A DNA stretch of 64,000 nt from Letharia columbiana (GCF_014066305.1 NW_023501060.1:248001-312000), one strand, 5' to 3'. Counted from the first letter of the stretch, positions 11,637 to 22,578 are shown. Made by a program: numbers and translations. The notes: generated from the letters alone by a model not told the origin.

Positions 11637-12815
11637 ATGTCTTACATTCCCTTGATTCTCGCAGGGTTTGCTGCTTCAACTGTCGTATCGCTAGCTCTAA
11701 TTCCTCTGCAAGCCATTGTGACCCCCGCAAACCATTCCGTCACAGAGGTAGCATTCAACTCGTCCAATCCAACCAGCCAGAGCATCCTCTCCTCCACTTC
11801 TGCCTATGTGCCTTCGGTCTCTGCATCCAACCACTCATCCGAATCGTTAGCATACGGATACTACCAATGCAACGCAAAGAAGTTCGGTCAACCCAAATTC
11901 AATAGCTGCCGAGAGGCCTTACATCAGATGCCGAATGGCTGGGACTTGAGCACTTATGGAGATCGCACCGTTTTCGGCGGTAGTGTTGATTTTCCACTGC
12001 CTGCCAGATACGCCAGCAGTAAGCAAGAGCGGATTCTCGGAGATCGGTGAGGCATCTACGAGCTGATTCCAGGAATAGTCGATGGGGCTTGCATTATCGA
12101 GGTGTTTGCAGCGAAGCAAGGTGCAATCGACAGACTGGAACCGTCCCATTTGAAGATGAGCATCCGTTATCTCCTTGATAAGTGTGTGCGGGACGAGGAG
12201 CACGAAGGCGGGTTTGCGAAGTACTTGGGTTAGTATCGATTTGCCCTTTCTAAAAGTTGCGGATTGAATTAGTGTGAAGTAACAATGAGCCTTCAGGAGA
12301 AAATGGGCGTCTCTCCGTCTTCGTAAAACAGTCTACTACACAGTTCAAGTGTTTCGTACCCATGGGTTTATCTCCAATAGGCTCTGCGTGTCAGTTACCG
12401 TTGAACACAATGCCTGTATCCAATTCAACGGAGCTGTTCGGTGAAAGGGGTACGCAAGGTATCGACGTCGGTCTTCCGCTGAGATACACAGACCGTGAGT
12501 AAATGCCTACGATCTACCTTTTTCTGCTCTCTCGGCTCATTCCAAATGTAGCCCGTGATGAATGTGCAATCGATGTTGTGATCGAAGGACCACCAATCCG
12601 GGCTGATTGGTATGACCTTTGGGGTGCTGCTGCGATCGTTGTCGCTGTCTGCGCCAGGCGTGGCAAAGATGGCGTCTTTGCCAAAACAGGTATTGAGTTC
12701 TCCCATCTTCACGAATCTTGTATTATGTTAAGACTCGGTGGTAGTTGGCGAGACGGAACTTGCGGTCTGGGTTTCTGGAGGTAACTCGCTGCCTATGCCG
12801 GAAAATACGGCGTGA
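11637..12815 (+). CDS. Secreted protein with two copies of one domain, five exons
   Basis: The model is join(11637..12018,12073..12228,12297..12494,12552..12689,12745..12815), encoding 314 aa. The N-terminus is a signal peptide (MSYIPLILAGFAASTVVSLA). Two similar halves follow the pattern Cys-(Arg/Gln).. , YGDRTVFG or LFGERGTQG, (D)xxLPxRY, then after an intron 'DGACIIEVF' or 'DECAIDVVI', a helical stretch with a second Cys (DKC, AVC), then after another intron 'LGENGRLSVFV' or 'VGETELAVWV'. All four introns are phase 1 and exons 2-4 are multiples of three, so the exon set could duplicate without breaking the frame. Such cysteine-patterned secreted proteins are common in plant-associated fungi. 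An effector role is inference only. Confidence 0.75.
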
Positions 12816-13301
12816 GTTATCACAAGGGTAGTAAGTTGGCGCTCTTTTGGTTCAAGAGCAGTAATTATTGGGCGTATCTCATCCGATATCAAAGATATGG
12901 ATCGATGCTGGCTAGGATTTAGACCAGATGCTGCCAACACAATGACGGCAAACGCAGCTCCTGTTATCTTATGATACACTTCTTACTTCGCAACTAAAGC
13001 ATCATGGATACTAATCTCCTTAAGAGCAGCCTTTCCGTTCTTCATCCTACCTTCCTAAATCCAGCTGCTCATCTGCTAATTTGCCAAAGGTGACGCCTTC
13101 AACTTCAGGATTCTCTGCTACTTCTACCGCATCATCAGCAATGCTCCGGCTCCTCATCGCACGCCAGTCTCTACAATCTCGGAAATTTGGCCGGCAGGTA
13201 GGCTCTCTGAAAGTCTCAAGCCTGACATGGAGAACTCGTCAAGAGCAAAGTTCATAATGACATTTTCGACCATGTAGAATTATGACTTGGAACTGTCTTA
13301 C
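12816..13301. other. Intergenic region
   Basis: A minus-strand frame (12728..12979, 83 aa) begins with a hydrophobic, signal-like stretch, but it overlaps the last exon of the five-exon secreted gene and has no other support. Otherwise nothing is seen. Confidence 0.4.
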
Positions 13302-15989
13302 CTACCACGATTGTCTCGAGAAAAAAGGCCCCGGCACTATGAACCACATGAGTAGCATAATTGCTGTCATTGCTGCTGGACAATATAAAGGGACTTGGAC
13401 CCTGTCTCCGCGTCCCAGAAAAACAACCGAGCCGCCAGCCGGTCCCGTAGTATTCTTCTGTGTCTGATTAGAGGCTGTCGATCCTGCTGTAGTAGGTAAT
13501 GGCACAAGGCCACCATTCAACCCAGCAGAGATGAAACCGCCGATACCGTATGACAGTGGGGATACGCCCACGATGCTTTGATACGGTATCGTTGACGTGC
13601 CACCAATCACCAATGCCGAGCTGTCTAGAGCGACCGGTGTTCCCGAGATTCTTATTGCGGGTTGCCCGAGTTGGATTGTTGTGCCTGCGATGGAAACTCC
13701 GTTAGCAGCTTGAGATATGGCGTACGTTTGACCTGCGATGGTGATTATCGAGGTTGGCGGTAAGGATGGCAGGGGAATCGTCGATGTGCCCACTACTAGA
13801 TGATCGGCCCCGAAGGATATAGGCGTCCCTGCCAAAGTAATAGCGGGTGCGTTCGCGGTAAATGTTGTTCCGGCGATAGCTACGTGGTTTGGGAGGATAG
13901 TAAATGGTTGACCCGCTGCCGTAATTACTGTTATCGGTAGTATCGAGGTATCATGGCTTAGTGGAATAGTGTTCGTTCCTATTTGCAGCTCAGAATCGCC
14001 AAGAGAAACGATCGTGCCGTCAATAGAAATGTCGGGATCATTAGGTCTCAGCGTTGTACCGGCAGCTATGAGGCTGTTTGAGGATAAAGTTAGGGTTTGG
14101 CTGCCTACTGTGAAGACTGTAGCGGATGTAGGTACTAGGCTTGAGAGAAAACCTGGGACTGTTGAAGTGCCGAGCACAAGGTTCCCGTTCGAATGTAAAG
14201 CGATAGGGGTGCCAGAGACTGTTATCGGATCTCCCCCACGGGTAACAGAATGTCCATCAACGAGAATGCCGCCGGGAAAAGGGGCCGCTTGAATTAAATG
14301 TCCGCCGACTGCAGTGATGAAGGGCGCTAGGCTTGGGAGAATAGTTTGAGCTATCAAAGTGCCAAGCATCAAGTCTCCATTGGAATGTAGAGCAATGGAG
14401 GTACCGGAGACGGTTATTGAACTTCCCCCACGAGCAATGGATTGCTCATCTACGAGAATACCGTTGGCGGAGGACGCGGCCTGAACTACGTGTCCGCCCA
14501 CCGTAATGGTGAAAGGCGCTCCTGCTTCAGCTGGATCATTGTTGATGAATTTCCCCCCAGCCGGAAATTGGCCAGGTTGTTGATTAGCGAGCGCAGAGTC
14601 TTTGGAAGGATCTACATTTCCACTATTCGGGTATGGTAGATTTTGCCCTGCCTGCGGGTCGTTCCCTGGAACATCGCCAACTAACGGATCTTTTCCTTCT
14701 GGGGAACCGTTTCCTGCTGCATTGGTTCCTGTTGGTGGATCATTTTTTGGTCCGCTAATTGCGTTAGATCCGCTTGGAGGAGCTGTCTTCAGCGGCAGTG
14801 TGTGCGAAGCCAGAGAAACGGGGGCAGCGGCCGACGTAGGGCTTGCTTCTTTAGTCTGAGCAGGGCCCAAAACAGCGGCTGGTATTAATGCCCGTGGAGG
14901 GTCGATTACGTAGCCTGTGTCATCTGCCTCCATAGTATCCACGCAAGTTGACCAGGCTGGATTTACTGATTGTAGTCCGGTAGGTAGTTGAAGTAAAGGG
15001 GAGCAATGAGTGGCATCGTAAGAAGTTTCCGCCACGGAGCTTTGATTATGGCCTTGAATAGTCGCAGGATTCGTGCAATTGGTGAAAAGATCTGCGTAGT
15101 TAACGGCGGTGGGATTGGCCGATTGGGGAAAGTCCAAATTGGTCGAGAGGTCGGTTTGATGGTAGGACAAGGTGATGCTGGAATAGGAAGACCCTAGTAT
15201 ACCGCATTGGCCGGTCGCATGAAGACTTTTATAGACTAGATAGACCGAGGGAGAAGTACTGGGATTTGATCCGTCAGCTTGGGATACTCACGTCAGTTTT
15301 GACCCTGCTCACTAAATGAAACCGTCCGGTCCAACTACAGTAGTGATGTTGGGATATGGCGCTGGAGTAGGCCAAAAGTATAATTGAACGGCCGAAGCGA
15401 CAATATTGCAAAGAGTGCCACAGCATGGTTGCGTTAGCGTGGGCGTCCATACTGGGGGCTCTGTGAGGGTTGTTCCGTTCCACCCAACAGCAGTGGTGGA
15501 AGTGGGGTCGGCGGCCGCCCAGCTACTGTAATTCGACCTCTCGAGCGATAGACAATGTTGTTTTTCGCTAGCATTAATACCATAGAGCCAAGGTCCGATG
15601 GACTCGCCAACCTCTGTCGTTTCATCGTAGTTTTCACACCAATATTGTTCAAATGGTATGGTTGAAGAAGAGGCCGCTGGGTTAACAGAGGCTAGAGAAG
15701 CAAGCCCTTCTGTAGTACTTGCCACTATGGTAGTTGGTGAGGCTATAAGCCATGAGGAGTCTGTAGGTCATTAGGGTATGCTTACCGTCTGCGATAGGTG
15801 ATACCAACAGCTTGAGCAATCGATAAATAGGTCTTGACGACGACTAATGGAGTAGCCATCATCCTCAGCAAAATCTGCGATCTCAAATGCTTTAGTCGGG
15901 TTGTTGGTGTGATTATTATGCAATATTGCGTTTGTGATAGTCGAGACAAGCAGGAAGGGAAAAAGGTTCTTCATCTTTCGGGTGCTCAT
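13302..15989 (-). CDS. Large Ser/Thr-rich cell-surface protein with beta-repeats
   Basis: Three exons are proposed: 15989..15786, then to 15323, then 15277..13302 (intron 15278..15322 is 45 bp and joins the frame). The first exon encodes a signal peptide (MKNLFPFLLVSTITNAIL) and a Cys pair (DCSSCW). Exon 2 has a Cys-containing domain ending near NITTVVGPDG. Exon 3 contains PSVYLVYKSLHATGQCG, a Pro/Asn-rich linker, then about five repeats of 50-65 residues, each built as '(I/V)xxxG(Q/G)xxx..G..ISGTxIxL...LxxGT', and ends with a hydrophobic tail (AAMTAIMLLMWFIV) that could be a membrane or GPI-anchor signal. The exon 1/exon 2 junction does not fit: the donor leaves phase 0 but every acceptor near 15760 requires phase 1, so an indel or an unrecognised small exon is likely. 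The function is unknown; wall or surface location is inferred. Confidence 0.65.
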
Positions 15990-17141
15990 CTTCAGGCGTA
16001 AAGTTTCCAGAAATCACTTATGACCGCAACTAAAAAGTGTGCAAGAGTACGAAATATGATATTGCAAGGACGGGCTGCCGAATTTCAAGCAGCCTTGTGG
16101 ATGAGAGATGCAACCCTGCATGCACAGCCCCTATATTGCATCCCATCGCATGCTGGTCTTAGATGGGATTTTGACCCCACCAGCAGCCAAATTTTTCAAT
16201 GCGCAATCCAGTGGAACATGTTATCTGACCACCTCGTGTATACTCTTATATTCTGGGGATCGTAAAATGGCAGGACGCCGGGAAATGAAATCATAATGCA
16301 CGCACAGCCTCCATGTTTCATGTGACGTGGTTTAGGCTTAGGTTGAGCAGACCGATTGGGCTGTTAACGTGCCTAGGCAGGATTCGGGCAACCCGTGCCA
16401 TCAACATGCATAGGGAGGACTTTGCTTTGAGCAGCGAACGTCTGGTTGAAATGGCTAAACGAGAGGAAGGTCCGGAGCAGCGTCGCGTCTTCGCAAAGAC
16501 TTATGACTCTCTGCACGTTCGCGTTCGCAATGCTTCGTCTTGAAAAAAGGATGGAAATGTATGCCGCCACGGTCTGTAGAGTGGGCATGGCGGGCGAAGA
16601 ATTTGCTGTGCCGCTAATGCGGTCATGCTTTGGAAATCCCGGCGGCATAGTCGTTAGACATCTTGACCTGTCAATGACCGAGGTACTATCACGAGGCGGC
16701 CAGCGAAGGATGAGGCCCAACCTGCTTATGGTAAATAGAGGCTTCACTCAGCGCGTCCAGGGTAGTACCTTTATATCAACACCAGCTGTGTTATGTCCGA
16801 CTCGCAAAATAAGCGCTCTTGATCATGGGACCGTACCTCGTTAGTAGTGGCACAATCCATTTACCATATAATCCAGCTTACTCAGTGGTACTCAGGCTGC
16901 GGAATCTGACTTGTATTTGTGAAGTGAGTAATTCGGATCGATGCCTTCGAGGCGTTGCGTGACAAGACCCAATGCCAAGACTGTACAGCCTCAGCACTAC
17001 CTGAGATATCTTATAGGCATCTTGCTTCAATAGAGACGCGTATGACAACTTTCCCATCCAGTCATTTCATCGAGCATAGTTCTCGACCCGTTGCCCACGT
17101 CGAGAACTTCGCTCCCTTGCCTCGCCCTCCACATCGCGCAA
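15990..17141. other. Region without a supported gene
   Basis: Overlapping frames on both strands near 16,370-16,850 reach about 130 codons, but neither shows a domain, a good start context or splice continuation. No repeats are visible. Confidence 0.4.
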
Positions 17142-17547
17142 TCATCTCACAACTTCATCCCCCTTCCCACCGCCACTTCTCTTACCGACTCCTTTCTTCA
17201 TACTATCCTCCCATGTCTTCGTCTCTTCGCCTGCCGTTAGCCCCTGTCCATACGTCTTACTACCCTTCTTGAACAACCTCCTCAACTGTCCCGACGCACT
17301 ATTCGCCTCTCTTTGCGCCACCAAGGTAAGAAATTTGGCGTTGGGATCTTCGTTGCTGTGGAAGACCCCATCAGTAGCCTACCTCCTCATGGGATGAACC
17401 ACAGGAAACCCAAAATCAGAATTAAGGAAGGACCTACCGCGCAACAGCCTCCTGCCTCTCTCTATTCCATTTCTCGTAGTAAGCAGCGTCACAATGGACC
17501 GGGAGCTGGGCGTAGGAGGAGTCGCAGCCCAGAGCGCCATCAGCCAT
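17142..17547 (-). CDS. Small conserved fungal-type protein, unknown
   Basis: The model is complement(join(17142..17355,17438..17547)), encoding 107 aa, with an 82-bp intron (GTAGGT..CAG, CTGAT branch). The protein has a short Cys-containing start (MADGALGCDSSYAQLPVHC), then YYEKWNRERQEAVA, and after the intron a Lys/Gly-rich tail with QLRRLFKKGSKTYGQG. The frame stays open upstream of the chosen Met (Pro/Ala-rich), and a good acceptor (TCTAACTGACAG) sits about 130 bp upstream, so another 5' exon is possible. The Lys-rich tail suggests nucleic-acid contact, but the family is not recognised. Confidence 0.7.
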
Positions 17548-17885
17548 CGTGGATGGGGCGGCAATGGGTTTGTGGTTGGCGGGAGGATCGGTGGCGGGCT
17601 GGGGTGGAGGTGTGGCAGCTTGTCTTTTTTGTAGAGTTGGTTGGATTCCTGTCAGTTAGATGTCTGGCATTATGAAGGATGTGGAATGATGTGAGGTTTG
17701 CATATTAATCACACAGTGGGTGGGTGGGTGTGGAAGGGAACCTTTGGCAACGTGTTTACATAACCTCATGCAACCTGATTACTGCTGCATACATCTATGG
17801 AGGTCAGCGCTAGGCCGGGTCTAGCTTAGCATTTGGAAGCCGACTAACATTTCTTAGGCACAGGGAACTCAAAGAATCATTTCTT
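17548..17885. other. Intergenic region
   Basis: This may include an upstream exon of the 107-aa gene. It contains a short TGGG repeat tract near 17,717 (complement CCCA). Nothing else is seen. Confidence 0.45.
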
Positions 17886-18522
17886 TCAATTGCTGCAGCG
17901 CCTAGGTGACCACTGCCAGCGACTCAGCCCAGTCGGATCGCTGTTCTCTGCAAACAATTGAATCAGCCGATTGATGGTACTGCGCATCTTATCAAGTACC
18001 GAATCCCTCATGATGAACCCTTCTATTTGGAGTTTCCCTCCCAAAGGCTTCGTCGGTTCATTGCTTACCCCAAGGTTTTCAGCTGTACAGTATCTACCGA
18101 GCAGTCAGTGACCAGCATTTGATCGGGTAACTCGAAGTCGATTGTAGCTTTGAGACCAAAGGCGTGGGCTGGGATCGGATCGATGGGAGACGGCAACATT
18201 TGGGTCTTGCTGTTGGGCTACGCCATGCTTAGCGCAGGTGACTGTCGTTACTTCAAGATCAAAGATATGTGATATTTGTTCGCACGTCCAGCACTGTGGT
18301 TTCTCGACAGTTGCCCGACAAAAGGTAGTCGATCTGTTGCAGAACATCCGCATGTTCCAGTAATCCACTGCCAGTGGTGGGGCTAATGGGCTCTTGAGGA
18401 TTTGTCTAATCAAACTTTGTCGGCATGGCATGACGCTCCCTTCTCCAATCTCGAAATGACCTACGCATTATGTTATTGCTTCTATCCCAACATGCGTTTC
18501 GAGCTTCGTTATTGGATCGCAT
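17886..18522 (-). pseudogene. Decayed or frameshifted gene, unknown family
   Basis: Reading the minus strand, a coding-like frame runs from about 18,415 down (EPISPTTGSGLLEHADVLQQ, then IDYLLSGNCRETTVLD). It is joined over a possible 73-bp intron (GTGCGA..GCGTAG) to IPAHAFGLKATIDFELPDQ and ends VDTVQLKTLG at a TAA. One base over, the frame continues as KPLGGKLQIEGFIMRDSVL and RSTINRLIQLFAENSDP to a TGA at 17,886. The shift lies at a run of four G. A possible 5' start is the Met at 18,522 with a further intron. The amino-acid pattern reads as real protein, but I do not recognise it. It may be a pseudogene or a base-count error in the G run. Confidence 0.45.
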
Positions 18523-18701
18523 GTTTTTCACAGAATAAGCATATACATACAGAAGAACGTGGGAACACATGAAGACGAAATTATCCAATGCAAGAAGAAC
18601 TAAAGAAATTTATTTCTCACCAAATATGTATCTTCCCTTTAGTACGTACCATCCATGCTGCTTGACCCATCCGCCCCCCTTCTGCGACCTCGAGGAACTG
18701 C

Positions 18702-19508
18702 CTAGTACGGGTATGCAGACCACATCCACCGCGTTTCATCGAAAACATAACCCTGCGAACGAAGTATGTGCCATCTTTCATTGTTACTCTGCACCTCATC
18801 GAGAACACCCCTAAAAGCTCCCTTCCCGCACAGACGTCGAAATATAGAGGCTTCACACTCACCAGACAGCCGACCTGGAGGCCCGTTCAGCAACTCCGGA
18901 GTGAAGCGGAGGGTTGAATGACGTATCACGTAGAGGTAAGACTCCCGGAAGGACAGAGTTCGGATCGCTGATGCCAGTGGCTCAAGTTCAGTATCCGATT
19001 CTGTTTCAGACCAGCACACCGTCCTTGTATCTGCTGGCACTTCCGACCATCCTGTTCGCCTGAAAAGATCTTCGCGGGCCGTCCTCGCGTGGGTTATGGC
19101 CTCCTCGTTTACGTCGATTGCTGCCTTGCCCCATTGCACGAACCATTGTTGCCATTGTTGCATGAGATCCGGAGTAGCCCCTACGCTTCCCAAGTACGAG
19201 CTGAAAACATGCCACTGGTCGAGCCAGCGCTCGAATCGGTCTCCGTGGTCGCCTAGAATGGTCGCGGCGAGAAACTCAGTTCGGCAGTATGGGCAGGAGT
19301 GTCTGTTCATGTCAGATGAAAACCAAGACGAGATACAATTGGATCCGACTATGTGTCCACCTGGGCATGGTAGACGCACTGCTTCCTCGGCAGGCTCGCT
19401 ATCTGAGGGTGCCGTACCGTATTCTTCGTGGCATATAATGCAGGCTTTTTCTTCGGATAGTTCTTCCTTTGGGACTCTAGGAAGTTGAGCGAGGAAGAAC
19501 TCTGTCAT
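18702..19508 (-). CDS. RING-finger protein
   Basis: This is a single exon of 268 aa, starting MTEFFLAQLPRVPKEELSEE. The RING-type zinc finger occupies residues 23-76: CIIC (C23, C26), then PCPGGH (C48, H52), NC (C58) with W62, and SCPYCR (C72, C75). The C-x-GGH..C..W..CPYCR spacing is the form often found in fungal accessory RING proteins, probably an E3 ubiquitin ligase module. The remaining 190 residues are helical, with Trp-rich motifs (QQWQQWFVQWGKAA) and no known domain. The start was chosen at the first ATG; an upstream TTG in frame is not a credible start. The partner and target are unknown. Confidence 0.8.
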   Translation of the reverse strand: MTEFFLAQLPRVPKEELSEEKACIICHEEYGTAPSDSEPAEEAVRLPCPGGHIVGSNCISSWFSSDMNRHSCPYCRTEFLAATILGDHGDRFERWLDQWHVFSSYLGSVGATPDLMQQWQQWFVQWGKAAIDVNEEAITHARTAREDLFRRTGWSEVPADTRTVCWSETESDTELEPLASAIRTLSFRESYLYVIRHSTLRFTPELLNGPPGRLSGECEASIFRRLCGKGAFRGVLDEVQSNNERWHILRSQGYVFDETRWMWSAYPY

Positions 19509-20394
19509 AGTGAGATTCAATTATGGAGTCTGGAGCCTGAGTCTTTGTCAGTTGAGGCTTTGGAAGAGTGAACCACCTGGATGTCTGGAGAAAAGATGAT
19601 GGTACTTAAAAGGTCAAACTTCGGAAGCGACCACAAATGCATCGTTAGCACAATGACAAGAAAGGCTTTGAAGGCTGCTTGAACGGGTACGACTGGAAGC
19701 CGAAACAAAGCCCAGCGATGTCTCCAACTTTGTTCGAATGAAAGAATGCATAGTTGTTTTGTTTTCTAGCTTCTGTTTCTCATAACCGAACGCTGAATTT
19801 CATGGAACTAGTGGCTCTTTTCGGCGCCCGCAATTCATTTCCCAAGGTTAAACTAGAATGTCACAAAACAGATTCCGAGATATGCTTAGTGGCTGTTCAA
19901 AGTCGAATTATGGTTTAGATTTCGATGACGCCTTCGCGAAGTCCACATTGCAGCCGCCTTGAGAATTCTGCACTAGTCGGCTTGATCTCATTATTTGAAG
20001 AGTAGATACAATCTTACCGCTGACCGACCTTTATCTGATATTTTGAGCATCCTTCAGGGCTCTTGGGGCGGACGTAAGGGTAAGGAAATGCGCAAATGAA
20101 CACACACAAGAGATAACACAGAGGGAATTTGGATGGAAGATCGAGAACAGGGATTGAGCGACGGAACTTTGATGTATGTTACGATTCATGGGGATCATAG
20201 CGACTAGCTTTGTGACACTCCTCCTCTCTCGAAAGCTGTCGTATCCATATAATCTCCCTTGTGGTGCTTTGTCTGGCTGTCAATCCTAGACTAAGGAAAT
20301 GTCGCGGCATGGACTTCTCCGGTCTGTCCTTTTCTTATGAGCGCTCTCTTTTTCTCAGAGACATAGCTAGGAGACTGACCTCAATTAATGGTCC
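19509..20394. other. Intergenic region
   Basis: No gene or repeat is supported. The proximal part is the RING gene's 5' flank. Confidence 0.45.
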
Positions 20395-20830
20395 CTATGC
20401 AGAAACTCGAGACGCTGCGGCTCTCTGCATAATGATTTTGAGAATACTATGACAAGCTTCTATTTTCTCTAGGCTATTAGGATCGTCGAGTTTGACACTC
20501 GAAAGACGTTCTTTTATCGAAGCATGTTCCGGAGTCAACTGCTCGCGACCGGCTGGATCTGTTTGGTCCAGAGCATCAACCTGGCTCATGGTCGCAGTGA
20601 GCTCCGTCTGCAAAACATCTTCAGGCCCCGAAGGCCCTTTTTTGCCATAGTCGTGGCTACCTTCGGAAGAGGTTTCGTCATAGAATTTCCAACCTGCATA
20701 GGGTTTAGTTACAGTGGTGAAGGAGATCTTTTCCATGTGTTGACCCAGATGACGTCCAAGAGTACGTGATCCCCCGGGTTTGATGGTTATACGTGAGAGA
20801 CATAGGGCTGAAAATCAGTAGGCCACGAAT
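20395..20830 (-). pseudogene. 3' fragment of a C2H2/GRHM-type nuclear protein gene
   Basis: The frame ending at 20,395 (TAG) contains LGRHLGQHMEKISFTTVTKP followed by YAGWKFYDETSSEG. The same pattern (VGRHMEEIALMALPRNTEE) occurs after the zinc fingers of the intact C2H2-PHD protein at 54.7-56.9 kb, so this looks like the tail of a related protein. A CAG acceptor precedes the frame near 20,810, but no upstream zinc-finger exon is seen, so the gene is truncated. The Met at 20,736 gives a 113-aa peptide if it is used. Confidence 0.5.
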
Positions 20831-20992
20831 TAGTCTACTGTGCGTCCCTGGCATTCGACTCTCTCTTGGAATTCAGCATCTCAGCCCTAGTGTGCTTGGC
20901 AACAACTATAAATAGCAGTACTCCTCCATAGAAAAACAATAAGCCGTCATCAACTTCAACACTCTCTCTAGATGTATATTTTTCTTAAAGTT

Positions 20993-21056
20993 AAGCAAGT
21001 AAGTAAGTAGGTCAGTAAGTAAGTAAGTAAGTAAGTAAGTAGATAAGTAAGTAGGG
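20993..21056 (+). repeat. AAGT/TAAG tetranucleotide microsatellite
   Basis: About fourteen imperfect copies of a four-base unit (AAGT register) are seen. No gene overlaps. Confidence 0.85.
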
Positions 21057-21774
21057 TATCGATAACGATAGTCTGATGGGGTATAATAGTGGTCGGGTTT
21101 GACCCTCGCGGAGTCGAAATTTCATTAACTCGGCTTTCATCTGATATTTTTAGACTAATGCAATTCTTATCAAATACGATTACAGAAACTCTCTCACTTC
21201 TATGGTTAGACAGACCGAATCGCGCATTATCTCCTTCGTAGTTTAAGCCTCTTTAATGACCTACTAAATCATACCCCATGCAATAGCAAATTACTGAATC
21301 ATACCTCCTATTTGGGTCGAATTTGGTGTAGGGGTATCATTCAGTAGTTAGGGGTATGATTCGGTAAGGATTCGTACTTTCGGGGTATGATCCGGTAATC
21401 TGCCCATTCGGTAAGGGTCTATACTTTTGGGGTATGAATTAGTAATTCGCCCCGGATCCCTCTCTGTCGTTAATTTCAAGCACCTGCTCCGAAGGGTCAA
21501 ATTCAGATGGACCACGTCGCGTGCCATTCCAACTAGTTGTCCGAGAGTTGACAGAGGAAGCAGGAGAAGTTGCTCTCGGCGATGAGCTGGGTTTTTCGCG
21601 AGAATGTCGACTAATAAAATAATAAGGCTTGGATACAAAGGCATGCTCGCCGCAATGCGCTAGTGTTATGTCCCTGTGGCTTTCTTGGGCAGTGTGATTG
21701 GAAATAGGGGGCAAAGCATAGGATTGACTTCTTTTCGAGGGGAGACCATTTTGAGGGCGCTACGAGTAATTTTA
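21057..21774. other. Non-coding region with dispersed GGGGTATGA-type motifs
   Basis: Between 21,270 and 21,450 the words 'catacccc' and its complement 'ggggtatgat' recur about six times at short spacing, next to 'cggtaa' or 'cagtaa'. The same kind of motif recurs at 46.3-46.9 kb. This suggests relics of a small repeated element. Confidence 0.45.
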
Positions 21775-22324
21775 GCGTGTGCAGAAAACGTTGGAATACT
21801 TGGCACTGAGATTCTCACACACACCCCACCAAAAGTAGTACTGAGTAGATGAATCTTCTCCCATATCGCATTCTACCACCTTCCTCATCATATTTGAAGC
21901 TCCTGTATATCTCGCTTAGCCGATCCTTGGTGTTTTGCCTTAGTGTTTCGAAATGCCTCCCAATCGACGCAGTCAGGGGCCCCCCCCCCTACCGACCTCC
22001 CCTCCGGCCAGACAGTCCAAGAGGCCTAAGAAGGCGTCCTCCCGTGCCCAAGCGATTGCTGAGGATAGCCAGCCGGGCCCCAGCAACAGTCAGCCAAGCG
22101 CAGCTACCCCCGCTCCCAGACCTGAAGGCCCTCATGCCAAAGCCGCCCGTGAACGTGCGGCCCTGGAAGACAATTGGCTAAGCGAGATATACAGGAGCTT
22201 CAAATATGATGAGGAAGGTGGTAGAATGCGATATGGGAGAAGATTCATCTACTCAGTACTACTTTTGGTGGGGTGTGTGTGAGAATCTCAGTGCCAAGTA
22301 TTCCAACGTTTTCTGCACACGCTA
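21773..22324. mobile_element. 548-bp foldback element with perfect 147-bp inverted repeats
   Basis: The left arm 21775..21921 and right arm 22176..22322 are exact reverse complements over all 147 bp, starting GCGTGTGCAGAAAACG. Immediately outside each arm is TA (21773-21774 and 22323-22324), consistent with a TA target duplication as made by Tc1/mariner-type transposases. The 254-bp centre contains the start of an open frame (next entry). Non-autonomous: no transposase domain is present. Identical arms mean a recent origin or gene conversion, in contrast to the RIP-decayed element 2 kb away. Confidence 0.85.
21953..22282 (+). CDS. Open frame inside the foldback element
   Basis: 109 aa starting MPPNRRSQGPPPLPTSPP. 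The first 70 residues are Pro/Ser/Ala-rich and basic, with the motif RAALEDNWLSEIYRSFK at the edge of the right arm. The last 35 codons lie within the inverted repeat. It may be a captured first exon of a transposase or host gene. The arm part read in the left arm is antisense to this frame. Expression is doubtful. Confidence 0.35.
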   Translation: MPPNRRSQGPPPLPTSPPARQSKRPKKASSRAQAIAEDSQPGPSNSQPSAATPAPRPEGPHAKAARERAALEDNWLSEIYRSFKYDEEGGRMRYGRRFIYSVLLLVGCV

Positions 22325-22578
22325 ATTGTAGGGCTGAGTGGGCTTGGCAGCATAACCTTTCCATACATTACTTGTTTGAGTACCAGGTCCTAACAGTGGG
22401 AGGGTACTGTGTTCGGTAGCGATCTTAATCTTCACAGAAGTGCTGTCAACCTGATTTTGACCATTCTATCTCCCAAATACTGAAAATGTGCTACGCTATT
22501 AGTTTCTTTGCCATCGGCCTACAAAGTGCAATCCCATACAATGGATCCGCAAAATCAGGCTCCTCGAAAAACTCAGCC

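Noticed and set aside
12728..12979. 83-aa minus-strand frame with a signal-like start
   Set aside because: It overlaps the last exon of the five-exon secreted gene on the other strand and has no other support.
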